A stretch of DNA of 64,000 nt from Allocatelliglobosispora scoriae (lineage in GTDB: Bacteria > Actinomycetota > Actinomycetes > Mycobacteriales > Micromonosporaceae), in contig NZ_JACHMN010000003.1 in assembly GCF_014204945.1 (NCBI RefSeq), positions 1,054,001 to 1,118,000 on the forward strand, written 5' to 3'. A program made the translations under genes and the position numbers. This document shows positions 33,927 to 41,576 of this stretch, in pieces (within the stretch, counting starts at the first letter, position 1; every line of letters begins with the position of its first letter). The notes under the pieces were generated by a model. It had not been told where the DNA came from. It made no database searches and saw only the letters and a list, made by a program, of their open reading frames with translations.

Positions 33927-35168
33927 TCAGCGCGCGGGGATCGGGTCGACCTCGTCGAGCGCGTCCTGCTCGCGCAGGGTCAACTCCTGCAGGGTCGGCT
34001 CGGGGTGCTCGGGGCCGGTGAAGGCGCTGCCACGGGCGTCGCCGTCCTCGCTGCCGCTGAAGAGATGGGTGTTGCCCTCGCTCCGGGAGTGCCGACCGTC
34101 CGCTGTGGAGGGTGTACGGGTCCAGGTCCACGGCGCACGTGCGGTGCTCTGGCTCAGCTCGGCACGCCTGCGCGGGAGTGCGTCGGGGCGCTCGTCGCGT
34201 ACCCATGCGATCATCGCCTCGCGGACCCGGCAGCGCAGGTCCCAGAGGGAGGGCGCGTCGGCCGCGCTGACCAGGGCGCGGAGCCGGACCACACCGCCGA
34301 CCGCGTCGGTGACCTGCAGAACGCAGACGCGGCCGTCCCACAGCTCGCTCGCCTCGACGACCCGGCTCAACTCGGCCCGCATCGCCGGGACGGGTGCCGC
34401 CCAGTCCACGTCGAACTCGACACTGCCGAGCACCTCGGAGCGGGTGCGCGTCCAGTTCTGGTAGGGCTTGGTGGTGAAGTAGGAGGTGGGCAGGATGAGC
34501 CGCCGGTCGTCCCAGATCTGCAGGACGACGTGGCTGAGGGTGATCTCCTCGACCCGGCACCACTCGCCCTCGACCACCACCACGTCGTCGAGCCGGATCG
34601 CGTCGCTGAAGGCGAGCTGCAGCCCGGCGATGACGTTGCCGAGCACGCTCTGCGCGGCGAGTGCCGCCACGATGCCGATGACTCCGGCCGAGGCGAGCAG
34701 GCTGGCACCGATGGTGCGGACCTGCGGGAAGGTCATCAGGGCCAGGCCCAGCGCGACGACGACGACCGCGGCGATCGTGACCCGGCGCAGCATGACGACC
34801 TGGGTGCGGATGCGGCGGGCGTGCCGGTTGTCGGGCACGTCGATCCGGAAGCGCGCCTCGGCGGCGTCCTCCATCGCGAGCAGCACCGCGGCGAGCAGCC
34901 AGGCACCCGCGCCGATCAGGGCGATCCCCAGCGCGTGCAGCACGCCCTCGCGCAGGTCGAAGCTGATGCGGGAGACGTGGATCACGGTACGCAGGGCGAG
35001 CACCACGCTGAAGACCTGGAACGGGCGGTGCGCGTGCGAGGCCAACCCGGCGAGCACCACCGACCGCCTGCCCAGGCGCCGCACCACCCGGTGCACCACC
35101 TCCACCAGCAGCAGCGCCAGCGTCATCGCGCCCAGTGCCGCGATGATCGTCCATGGCATGGTCTGCAC
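33927..35168 (-). CDS. MscS-family mechanosensitive channel
   Basis: 413 aa from GTG 35168, with GGGAG 6 nt upstream; ATG 35159 is close. Four N-terminal helices are followed by the MscS core: the pore-lining TM3-like SLLASAGVIGIVAALAAQSVLGN with small-residue spacing, then FSDAIRLDDVVVVEGEWCRVEEI and LILPTSYFTTKPYQNWT. A long charged C-terminal tail of about 90 residues is disordered. Osmotic safety valve or ion channel. Typical for actinobacterial YnaI-like members. Confidence 0.88.
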   Translation of the reverse strand: MQTMPWTIIAALGAMTLALLLVEVVHRVVRRLGRRSVVLAGLASHAHRPFQVFSVVLALRTVIHVSRISFDLREGVLHALGIALIGAGAWLLAAVLLAMEDAAEARFRIDVPDNRHARRIRTQVVMLRRVTIAAVVVVALGLALMTFPQVRTIGASLLASAGVIGIVAALAAQSVLGNVIAGLQLAFSDAIRLDDVVVVEGEWCRVEEITLSHVVLQIWDDRRLILPTSYFTTKPYQNWTRTRSEVLGSVEFDVDWAAPVPAMRAELSRVVEASELWDGRVCVLQVTDAVGGVVRLRALVSAADAPSLWDLRCRVREAMIAWVRDERPDALPRRRAELSQSTARAPWTWTRTPSTADGRHSRSEGNTHLFSGSEDGDARGSAFTGPEHPEPTLQELTLREQDALDEVDPIPAR

Positions 35169-35388
35169 GTCCTGCTCCCTCCGCGAGGCTTCCGACCGGG
35201 TGTCGGATTCAGAGATCATTTCTCCGATTGCCCCGTGCCAAACCTCCATCATGTGCTCTTATCGGCCGAATTGAGCTGCCCGTGCGGGGGAACGTGACGG
35301 GAGCCTCAGCGATGGAGGATTCTTTTCGCCGAATCCGGGTAATGAAGCTGCGCGGACACACCGCAGCTCTCCCCTCGGAGGTGGAAAG

Positions 35389-35541
35389 ATGATCATCCTT
35401 GGCCTCGTCCTGTTCGTGCTGGGTCTCCTGCTTCACGTCGGCATCCTGCAGACCGTGGGCATCGTCCTGCTGGTGATCGGCGCGGTGCTCTGGCTCGCCG
35501 GATCCCTCGGCCGTCCCGTCGGTCGCAAGCACTATTGGTGA
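35389..35541 (+). CDS. DUF6131-family small membrane protein
   Basis: 50 aa: MIILGLVLFVLGLLLHVGIL, then QTVGIVLLVIGAVLWLAGSL and GRPVGRKHYW. Two short hydrophobic helices. GGAGG lies 7 nt before the ATG. This family is widespread in actinobacteria, with no known role. Divergent from the MscS gene; a strong hairpin follows the stop. Confidence 0.8.
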   Translation: MIILGLVLFVLGLLLHVGILQTVGIVLLVIGAVLWLAGSLGRPVGRKHYW

Positions 35542-35550
35542 CCCCGAAAC

Positions 35551-35591
35551 GCGCGGAGGGCTCGAACCCACTGGGTTCGAGCCCTCCGCGC
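35551..35591. terminator. Strong bidirectional terminator hairpin
   Basis: GCGCGGAGGGCTCGAACCCA and its perfect complement form 20-bp arms with one central base. It lies between the DUF6131 gene (+) and the sigma-factor operon (-). Confidence 0.85.
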
Positions 35592-35595
35592 ATTC

Positions 35596-35648
35596 CCTGA
35601 CTTCTGTCGCCGTTTTCGCGGTGTGTCCAGCATTAAAGTTCAGGGAGG
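35596..35648. repeat. 53-bp dispersed repeat, copy 2
   Basis: Runs from CCTGACTTCTGTCGCC to CCAGCATTAAAGTTCAGG and GAGG. Gap-free match to 24839-24891, again ending at the stop of a minus-strand gene (35649). Confidence 0.7.
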
Positions 35649-36104
35649 TCAGACCAGGGTCCAGGACGTCATGACCGGGCCGCCGTCGGGTGGGTAGCAG
35701 CTCAGGCGCAGGTGGCCCCGCGCTATCCCCGCCGCGGCGAAGCGGCCCAGGGCGTCGGCGTCCACCCACGTCGGGCCGTCCGCGTGATCGACCCGGATCC
35801 GGGCGTGCTGAGGTGGGACGAGCTGGCCGGTCAGCCCGGCGGTGAGGCCGGTCACCGCGACCTCGACCTCGATCGTGAGGTCGCCGGCGGTGAAGGTGAA
35901 GAGTTCGGGCTGGTCGTCGCCCCGGACGCCGGCGAGCTCGGCGAGCGAGGTCTGCTGCACCAGCAGGGCGAGGGCGGCGTCGGTGTCGCGCCAGGTGAAG
36001 CTCTCCTTCGCCATGGTGAGCACGTTGGCGGGGACGGGGTCCATGCGTGTGGTCAGGCCGTTCAGATTCATCAAGAACTCGTCATCATCGTCGAGAGTGG
36101 ACAT
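35649..36104 (-). CDS. 151-aa protein coupled to a sigma factor; anti-sigma or switch candidate
   Basis: No recognised domain. Acidic N-terminus (STLDDDDEFLMNLNG), a helix with MAKESFTWRDTDAALALLVQQ, and a beta-rich remainder (LFTFTAGDLTIEVEVAVTGL, HARIRVDHADGPTWVDADALG). No signal peptide or membrane helix. The ATG shares its A with the sigma stop (TGATG), so translation is coupled and roughly equimolar output is expected. That placement is typical of a partner that binds the sigma factor. Function is inferred from position only. Confidence 0.65.
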   Translation of the reverse strand: MSTLDDDDEFLMNLNGLTTRMDPVPANVLTMAKESFTWRDTDAALALLVQQTSLAELAGVRGDDQPELFTFTAGDLTIEVEVAVTGLTAGLTGQLVPPQHARIRVDHADGPTWVDADALGRFAAAGIARGHLRLSCYPPDGGPVMTSWTLV

Positions 36105-36676
36105 CAGTCCGTCAGCCTCCGTCGCAGTTGATCAAGGCAACGAGCGCGGGTCGGTCCGATGCTGCCGATAGGGATGTCCAAGGCCGCGCTGACCTCGGCA
36201 TAGCTGGGCGGCGGGTCGAGCAGGAGCAGCCGCAGCACGTTCTGGCAGGCGCCGGGGAGCTGGCCGAACGCCTCCCACAGGCCGCGGTCGCGCTCATGCC
36301 GCAGCAGGTCGTCGTCGAGGTCCTGCCGGGGCGCGTCGCGCGGCTCCAGGGTGAGGAGGTCGGCGACCGGCAGGTCCCGGCTGGCCCGGCGCAGCACGGC
36401 CAGCGCCTCCCGCCGGGCCGTGGTGGCGAGCCACGCGCCGAGGCGCTCCGGCTCGCGGATGTTGCCGAGGTGCTCGACGAGGCGCAGCCAGGTCGCCTGG
36501 TGCACGTCGGCGGCGTCGGCCGAGCCGAGCCGGTAGCTGCGCGCGACCGACCAGACGAGACCCGAGTAGCGGTCCACCAGCGCGTTCCACGCCTGCTGGT
36601 CGCCCTTGGTGGCGCGATCGAGCAGGGCGGCGGTCTCCGATTCCGGCAGCGTCATGTGTTGCGATCCCACCGTCAT
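36104..36676 (-). CDS. Sigma-70 family (ECF-type) RNA polymerase sigma factor
   Basis: 190 aa. Region 2 is LVDRYSGLVWSVARSYRLGSADAADVHQATWLRLVEHLGNI, read in parts; region 4 is FGQLPGACQNVLRLLLLDPP and PSYAEVSAALDIPIGSIGPTR. Lacks regions 1 and 3, as expected for ECF. The start at 36676 overlaps the subtilisin stop (ATGA); ATG 36655 is an alternative. Sandwiched between a cytosolic protease and a small protein, with no membrane anti-sigma gene. Its target promoters are unknown. Confidence 0.88.
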   Translation of the reverse strand: MTVGSQHMTLPESETAALLDRATKGDQQAWNALVDRYSGLVWSVARSYRLGSADAADVHQATWLRLVEHLGNIREPERLGAWLATTARREALAVLRRASRDLPVADLLTLEPRDAPRQDLDDDLLRHERDRGLWEAFGQLPGACQNVLRLLLLDPPPSYAEVSAALDIPIGSIGPTRARCLDQLRRRLTD

Positions 36677-37854
36677 GGCAGCCCCGGGTATCCGCTGAAG
36701 ACGCGCGCGCGAGCCGCCGTCAGGACGGCCTTGAGGGCGACCTCGACCGAACCGGTGCGGCTGATCTGCTCGGCGAGGAGGGCGACGACGTGCGGCGTGG
36801 CGAAGGAGGTGCCGCTCCACAGCGCCCAGCCGGTGGGGAACCGCTCGTGCTTGACGAAGGTGCTGGTGATGTCCGAGCCGGGTGCGGTGACGGTGACCCA
36901 GTCGCCGGCGTTGCTCCACTCGCACAGGCCGAGGCCGTCGTGCGCGGCGACCGCCACGACCTGCTCGGCCCACTCCGCGTCGGTCCCGGCGAAGGCGGCC
37001 GGCCAGAACGGCCGGTCCCGCAGGCCGTCGTTGCCCGCGGCCGCGACGACGAGTCGCTCCTTGCCGCTGAGCAGCGACTTCATCGCCGCCGCGAGCGCCA
37101 GCGGCGGCTGGTCGTCCAGCGTGTAGCCGCCGAGCGACAGGTTCACCAGCTTCTCGCCGGTCACCCGGCCCAGGGCCGCGATCAGGTCGGCCTCGGTGCA
37201 CAGACCAAACGTGTCGAGTACGCGCACAGCCCGCACGTCGGCCTTCTGGGTCCGTGCGGCGATCACGCCGATGATGAAGTTGGCGTGCCCCACGTCGCCG
37301 TCGAGCATCCCGTCGTGGTCGACATCGGTGTCGTTCTCGTAGTCCGCCGCGCTCGCCGTGTATGCACTCGCCGGGAGCGGGCTGTCGCGCCACACCCCGG
37401 TGTCGATCACCATCACCGGCACCTCGCCGTTGGAGCGGGTGTTGCCCGGCTTCAGCAGCGGCTTCGGAGCGGGCTGCGGCGGGCCGAAGGGGCCACCGTG
37501 CTCGAAGGGCGCGGAGACGAAGACATGGTTGGGGCTGACCACCGCGCGGGTGTCGCCGTCCTCGGCGGCGGCCTGCCGGACCCCGCGGGCGGCGGCGGCG
37601 ACATCGAGGCCGTCCACGCGCAGGCGCAGCAGGCCGGGGACGAGCTCGGTCTCGGTGATCCCGTCCGCGTGGCCGAGGCGGCCGAGCACGTGCTCAGCGG
37701 CCTGCCGGTGATCGGAGAGGACGAGCAGTTCGTTCTGCGCGAACCAGACGGGCTTGCGACCGGCCTTGGTCTCGCTGCCCAGCCAGCTCAGACGGGTCAT
37801 TCGGCGCGCGCGCCGCTCCTGCCACTGCTGGAGGCGATCTTCCGACATAGCCAT
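36673..37854 (-). CDS. S8 family serine peptidase (subtilisin), cytosolic
   Basis: 393 aa. GGAGGA lies 8 nt before ATG 37854. No signal peptide. Residues 1-135 form an unrelated head with an inhibitor-I9-like section (NELLVLSDHRQAAEHVL ... VVSPNHVFVSAPF). The triad is Asp151 (VMVIDTGVW), His190 (GHANFIIGVI, where subtilisins usually have GHGTxVAG) and Ser350 (SGTSFATPHVVALLAEQ); oxyanion Asn in VAAAGNDG. First gene of a coupled operon with a sigma factor and a small protein, divergent from a TPR-CHAT protease gene. Probably a regulated intracellular protease. Confidence 0.9.
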   Translation of the reverse strand: MAMSEDRLQQWQERRARRMTRLSWLGSETKAGRKPVWFAQNELLVLSDHRQAAEHVLGRLGHADGITETELVPGLLRLRVDGLDVAAAARGVRQAAAEDGDTRAVVSPNHVFVSAPFEHGGPFGPPQPAPKPLLKPGNTRSNGEVPVMVIDTGVWRDSPLPASAYTASAADYENDTDVDHDGMLDGDVGHANFIIGVIAARTQKADVRAVRVLDTFGLCTEADLIAALGRVTGEKLVNLSLGGYTLDDQPPLALAAAMKSLLSGKERLVVAAAGNDGLRDRPFWPAAFAGTDAEWAEQVVAVAAHDGLGLCEWSNAGDWVTVTAPGSDITSTFVKHERFPTGWALWSGTSFATPHVVALLAEQISRTGSVEVALKAVLTAARARVFSGYPGLP

Positions 37855-37928
37855 ACTCGTTGTCCTCCCACATCCCTCGCGTGCTCGCAAGACAGAGAGC
37901 CCGAACGGGTGATCTGATACATCGCCAA

Positions 37929-37946
37929 CTGTCAGAACGACGACAG
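37929..37946. promoter_or_regulatory. Inverted repeat in the divergent CHAT/subtilisin promoter region
   Basis: CTGTC-N8-GACAG. It lies in the 156-bp gap between the start codons at 37854 and 38011. A second dyad, TCCGC-GTAG-GCGGA, is nearby, at about 37958. Either could be the site of a regulator or a promoter element of the local sigma factor. Confidence 0.35.
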
Positions 37947-38010
37947 TCGACAGCCGTCCGCGTAGGCGGATGGGAGTGTATCGAAGCATGAGCGCGCGCT
38001 AGCCCTAGTC

Positions 38011-40557
38011 ATGGCCGACCCACGCCGGGCCCGAACTCTCGGGACGGCGTTGCTGGCCAAGGCCGTGCGGGAGCGAGATGCCGCCGCCCAGTCCGGCGCA
38101 TTGCGCGTTCTCGGTCTCGCCGCCCGCGAGCAGCAGGATCCCGGCCTCGCGGCCCAGCACCTCCGCCGCTCCATCTCCGTCGCCCTGCGCCACGGCCTGC
38201 TCACCCTCGCCGCCGAATCCCGGATGAGCCTCGCCCTCGTCCTCGACGACCTCGGCCGGTCCCGCGCCGCCCTGCGGGAGATCGACCGAGCATTGTCCGC
38301 ATTGGATGGTCTTGCCCTCGCCCGGGCCCGGATGCAGCACGGCATCCTGCTGCGCCGGGTCGGCCGGGAAGGCGAGGCCCTCGACGCCTACGGTGCGGCG
38401 CTGGCGAGCTTCCGCCGGCACGCCGACCGGCTCTGGCAGGCACGGGCGCTGACCAACCGGGGGGTGCTGCAGGCGTACCGGGGCGGGTTCGGGCAGGCCC
38501 GAGCGGACCTGGGGCGGGCGGAGGAGCTCTACCGCGAGCTCTCCCTCACCGCCGCTGCCGCGCAGGTGCAGCACAACCTCGGGTTCGTCGCGGCGCAGGG
38601 CGGCGACATCGTCAACGCCCTGACCTGGTACGACCGCGCCGACGAGCACTTCCGCCGCAGCGGATCACGCCCGGCGGTGGCCCTGATCGACCGTGCCGAG
38701 CTGCTGCTCGCCGCCCGGCTGCTGCCGGAGGCGCGGGAGGCGGCGCAGGACGCGGTCGAGTCGGCGACGACGGCCCGGCTCGGTGCGCTGCTGCCACAGG
38801 CCCGGCTGCTGCTCGCCCAGGCCGCGCTCGCCGCCGGGGACCACGAGGCGGCCCGGGAGGCGGCGGGCCTCGCCCGTAAGGCGTTCCAGCGCCAGCAGCG
38901 CGACCGCTGGGCGGTGCACGCCCGCTACCTCGAACTGCGCTCCGCGCCCCGGCAGAGCCCGGCCCGGCTGCGCGCCCTCGCCGTGTCGCTGGCGGCGGCG
39001 GGCTGGCCCGAGCAGGCGCTGGAGGCCCGGTTGAAGGCGGCGGCCACCGGTGACCTCGACGCGCTCGCCGAACTCGCCGCGATCAAGCCCGGTCCCGGCC
39101 CCGCCCGGCAGCGCATCCGGGCCTGGCACGGGCAGGCGCTGAGCCGGCTGCACCTCGGCGACCCGGCCGGGGCGAAGCGGGCCCTGCTCGCCGGGATCCG
39201 CCTGCTGGATCAGTACCGGGCCGCCCTCGGCGCGACCGAACTGCGGGTGCTCAGCTCGGCCGAGGGCGCCGAGATCGCCGCGCTCGGGGTGCGGCTGGCG
39301 CTCGCCGAGCACGCGCCCCGGCAGGTGCTCGCCTGGGCCGAACGCTTCCGGGCGGCCACGCTGCGGCTGCCGCCCGCCGCACCGCAGGACGATCCCGAGC
39401 TGCTGCGCGAGCTGGCCCAGCTCCGGCGGGTCAGCGCGGAGATCGCCGGCTACGAGGGCGATCCGGTACGCCGGGCCCGCCCGCTGCGCCGCCAGCGGGC
39501 ACTGGAGGAGTCGATCCGCCGCCGGACCTGGCGTACGGCAGCAGCCACGTCCAGTGTGGACACACCGGCCTCGGTCGACCGGATCGTCGGGGCGCTCGGC
39601 GATCGGGCACTGCTGGAGCTGGTCGAGCAGGACGGCACGCTCTTCGCCGTCGTCGCCGCCGCCGGGCGGGTGCACGTCCTGCCGCTGTGCGAAGCGGCTC
39701 TGATCGGACCGGAGATCGCAGCGCTGCGGTTCGCCCTGCGCCGCCTCGTCCTGCACTACGGGTCGCCGGCCTCCCTCGCCGCCGCCGAAGCCGCCGCCCG
39801 GCACGGACTGCACCAGCTCGACGGGTGGCTGCTGCTGCCGGTGCGCCGCCTCATCGGCGATCGCGACCTCGTCATCGTGCCGACCGGCGCGCTGCAGGCG
39901 CTGCCCTGGTCGGGTCTGCCGAGCTGTGCCGGGCGCTCGGTGACCGTGGCGCCGTCGGCGACCGCCTGGTGGCACGGCGCCACCGCCACGCCGACCGGGC
40001 TGGGGGAGCGGACCGTGCTGATCGCCGCCCAGCGCCCCGACCACGCCATCGCCGAGGTGCTGGCGCTCGCCGAACGGGCACCCGACAGCAAGGTGCTCGT
40101 CGGGCCGCAGGCGACGGTCCGGGCGACGCTGACCGCGATCGACGGCGCCCGCTACGCCCACCTCGCCGCGCACGGTGCCTTCCGGGCCGACAACCCGCTC
40201 TTCTCGCACATCAACCTCGCCGACGGCCCGATGACCGTGCACGACCTGACGACCCTGCGCAAGGCGCCCGACCTCGTCGTCCTCTCCGCCTGCGACACCG
40301 GCCTCTCGGCGGTCCACCCCGGCGACGAGCTGATGGGCCTGACGGCGACGCTGCTCAGCGCCGGTACGCGAACCCTGGTGGCGAGCATCGGCCCGGTCAA
40401 CGACGAGGCGACCCGGGAGCTGATGCTGAGCCTGCACGGACACCTCGGGGCGGGCCTCGATCCGGCGGCGGCGATGGCGGCGGCCCAGCACAAGGCCCCG
40501 CCCGAGCACTGGGCCACCGCACACAGCTTCACCTGTTTCGGTGCCGGCGTAGCCTGA
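38011..40557 (+). CDS. TPR-CHAT caspase-like protease
   Basis: 848 aa. Tetratricopeptide-type helical repeats fill about residues 10-420 (for example QVQHNLGFVAAQGGDIVNAL). A C-terminal CHAT domain covers about 520-848, with the catalytic pair His721 (AHLAAHGAFRADNP) and Cys761 (LVVLSACDTGLSAVHPGDEL), and the end motif HSFTCFGAG. CHAT proteases belong to clan CD with caspases and separase. Here the gene is divergent from a subtilisin-sigma-small protein operon. The TPR part would sense a partner, and the protease part could act on the sigma partner. Cytosolic. Confidence 0.92.
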   Translation: MADPRRARTLGTALLAKAVRERDAAAQSGALRVLGLAAREQQDPGLAAQHLRRSISVALRHGLLTLAAESRMSLALVLDDLGRSRAALREIDRALSALDGLALARARMQHGILLRRVGREGEALDAYGAALASFRRHADRLWQARALTNRGVLQAYRGGFGQARADLGRAEELYRELSLTAAAAQVQHNLGFVAAQGGDIVNALTWYDRADEHFRRSGSRPAVALIDRAELLLAARLLPEAREAAQDAVESATTARLGALLPQARLLLAQAALAAGDHEAAREAAGLARKAFQRQQRDRWAVHARYLELRSAPRQSPARLRALAVSLAAAGWPEQALEARLKAAATGDLDALAELAAIKPGPGPARQRIRAWHGQALSRLHLGDPAGAKRALLAGIRLLDQYRAALGATELRVLSSAEGAEIAALGVRLALAEHAPRQVLAWAERFRAATLRLPPAAPQDDPELLRELAQLRRVSAEIAGYEGDPVRRARPLRRQRALEESIRRRTWRTAAATSSVDTPASVDRIVGALGDRALLELVEQDGTLFAVVAAAGRVHVLPLCEAALIGPEIAALRFALRRLVLHYGSPASLAAAEAAARHGLHQLDGWLLLPVRRLIGDRDLVIVPTGALQALPWSGLPSCAGRSVTVAPSATAWWHGATATPTGLGERTVLIAAQRPDHAIAEVLALAERAPDSKVLVGPQATVRATLTAIDGARYAHLAAHGAFRADNPLFSHINLADGPMTVHDLTTLRKAPDLVVLSACDTGLSAVHPGDELMGLTATLLSAGTRTLVASIGPVNDEATRELMLSLHGHLGAGLDPAAAMAAAQHKAPPEHWATAHSFTCFGAGVA

Positions 40558-40595
40558 CCGCCCAGGCCGCCCAGGCCGCCCAGGCCGCGTCCCAA

Positions 40596-40668
40596 GATCG
40601 CCGCAACTCTTGAAGAGTTGGTCCTAAACGGGTTTCTTGGGACCAACTCTTCAAGAGTTGCGGCGATC
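40596..40668. repeat. GATC-bounded inverted repeat, A type, 73 bp
   Basis: Left arm GATCGCCGCAACTCTTGAAG, right arm CTTCAAGAGTTGCGGCGATC, pairing over 29 bp to GGTCC/GGACC. The central base of the inner palindrome is G in the left arm and C in the right, the reverse of 30342 and 32896. Preceded by GCCCAGGCC tandem 9-bp repeats (40558-40590). Confidence 0.95.
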
Positions 40669-40689
40669 TTGATTGTCCCGCATCCTGGC

Positions 40690-40705
40690 ATCTACGATTG
40701 TAGAT
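40690..40705. promoter_or_regulatory. Inverted repeat ATCTAC-GATT-GTAGAT, BlaI/MecI-type operator candidate
   Basis: A 16-bp dyad in an AT-rich patch, 24 bp before the start of the small secreted protein genes. The TACNNNNGTA core resembles operators of BlaI/MecI/CopY regulators, which respond to beta-lactams or cell-wall stress. No such regulator is encoded in the window. Confidence 0.5.
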
Positions 40706-40728
40706 ATTTATCACCTCGGGAGGTGTGC

Positions 40729-41046
40729 GTGAAGACAATCATCAGGGCCGGGCTGACCGGCCTCGCCGTGACGGCCATGACGGTCTCGACGGGTGCTGCC
40801 GCGGTCGCGGGCCCGGTCGTACCCCGGCATGCGATCAACGTCTGCCAGTCGGCGAGCTTCTACGCCAACTACGATTCCGCCGGCGGGCCGAACCAGCTCA
40901 AGCGGGTGCTCGGTTATGCCGACAAGATCGGCCACACACCCGGCGCGCACCCCGTCTACAACGGCTGGGCCGCCACCTTCGACTTCGGCCCCAACGACTG
41001 GGGCTACATCCGGATCGAGTGCATCGGCGGTTACGACTCATGGTGA
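40729..41046 (+). CDS. Small secreted protein, unknown function
   Basis: 105 aa from GTG 40729; GGGAGG lies 5 nt upstream. Signal peptide VKTIIRAGLTGLAVTAMTVS followed by TGAAAVAG, with cleavage likely near residue 30. The mature part has two cysteines (INVCQSASFYANYDSAGGPN, RIECIGGYDSW) that may form a disulfide. Not recognised as a known family. Overlaps the next secreted protein gene by 7 bp, so the two are co-expressed. The dyad at 40690 likely controls both. Confidence 0.7.
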   Translation: MKTIIRAGLTGLAVTAMTVSTGAAAVAGPVVPRHAINVCQSASFYANYDSAGGPNQLKRVLGYADKIGHTPGAHPVYNGWAATFDFGPNDWGYIRIECIGGYDSW

Positions 41047-41336
41047 CGACCAAACCGCTGTGGCAGCGTGTCCTCGTCGCGCTCGCCGTCGCCACCGCCC
41101 TCGTCGTGCTCGCTCCCGGTACCGCTATCGCCGCCAACGGCACGATCGGCGTCCGCGAGACCGTCTGTGCGGAGTCGCTCTTCGTGCGTACCGACCCCAA
41201 CGGCGCCTGGATGGGCACCCTCTACGCCGGGCAGACCTTCCTCGTGAAGGGTCCGCGCAGCGGCGGCTACATCTTCGGCTTCGCCTACGGCCACATCAAC
41301 CGCAACGGCTGGGTCCAGGACGGTTGGTTCTGCTAG
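41040..41336 (+). CDS. Small secreted SH3-like protein
   Basis: 98 aa. Signal peptide with VLVALAVATALVVLAPGTAI, cleaved near AIAA-NG. The mature part ETVCAESLFVRTDPNGAWMG, TLYAGQTFLVKG and GHINRNGWVQDGWFC resembles a bacterial SH3 (SH3b) fold, which often binds peptidoglycan. Two cysteines could pair. Starts inside the previous gene (ATG 41040; GTG 41043 is an alternative). Followed by a GATC-bounded element. Confidence 0.7.
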   Translation: MVTTKPLWQRVLVALAVATALVVLAPGTAIAANGTIGVRETVCAESLFVRTDPNGAWMGTLYAGQTFLVKGPRSGGYIFGFAYGHINRNGWVQDGWFC

Positions 41337-41341
41337 CCCAC

Positions 41342-41414
41342 GATCGTCGCAACTCTTGAAGAGTTGGTCCTAAACGGGTTTCTTAGGACCAACTCTTCAA
41401 GAGTTGCGACGATC
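41342..41414. repeat. GATC-bounded inverted repeat, A type, 73 bp
   Basis: As 40596, but GATCGTCGC/GCGACGATC replaces GATCGCCGC/GCGGCGATC: both arms carry the matching change. Pairing extends to TCCTAA/TTAGGA. It lies between the secreted pair and the eCIS cluster. Confidence 0.95.
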
Positions 41415-41456
41415 GTGCGTTGCGGCTGCCGTGCGGCGGCCGTGACCGTGATCGTG

Positions 41457-41481
41457 CGGTCGGATATCAGCGCTCCGACCG
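41457..41481. promoter_or_regulatory. Perfect inverted repeat upstream of the eCIS operon
   Basis: CGGTCGGA and TCCGACCG separated by 9 bp. It lies about 95 bp before the first eCIS start codon, in a 160-bp gap after the A-type element. Candidate operator for the whole cluster. No obvious -10/-35 pair could be fixed. Confidence 0.45.
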
Positions 41482-41576
41482 TCGCCCAGGCGACATGAGC
41501 GGGCGTATCAGCGGCCGATCTCCCGCGCTCTGTCTGTCAGCCGTGCCACGAAGGCACGCGACAGTCGGAGGTGCGC

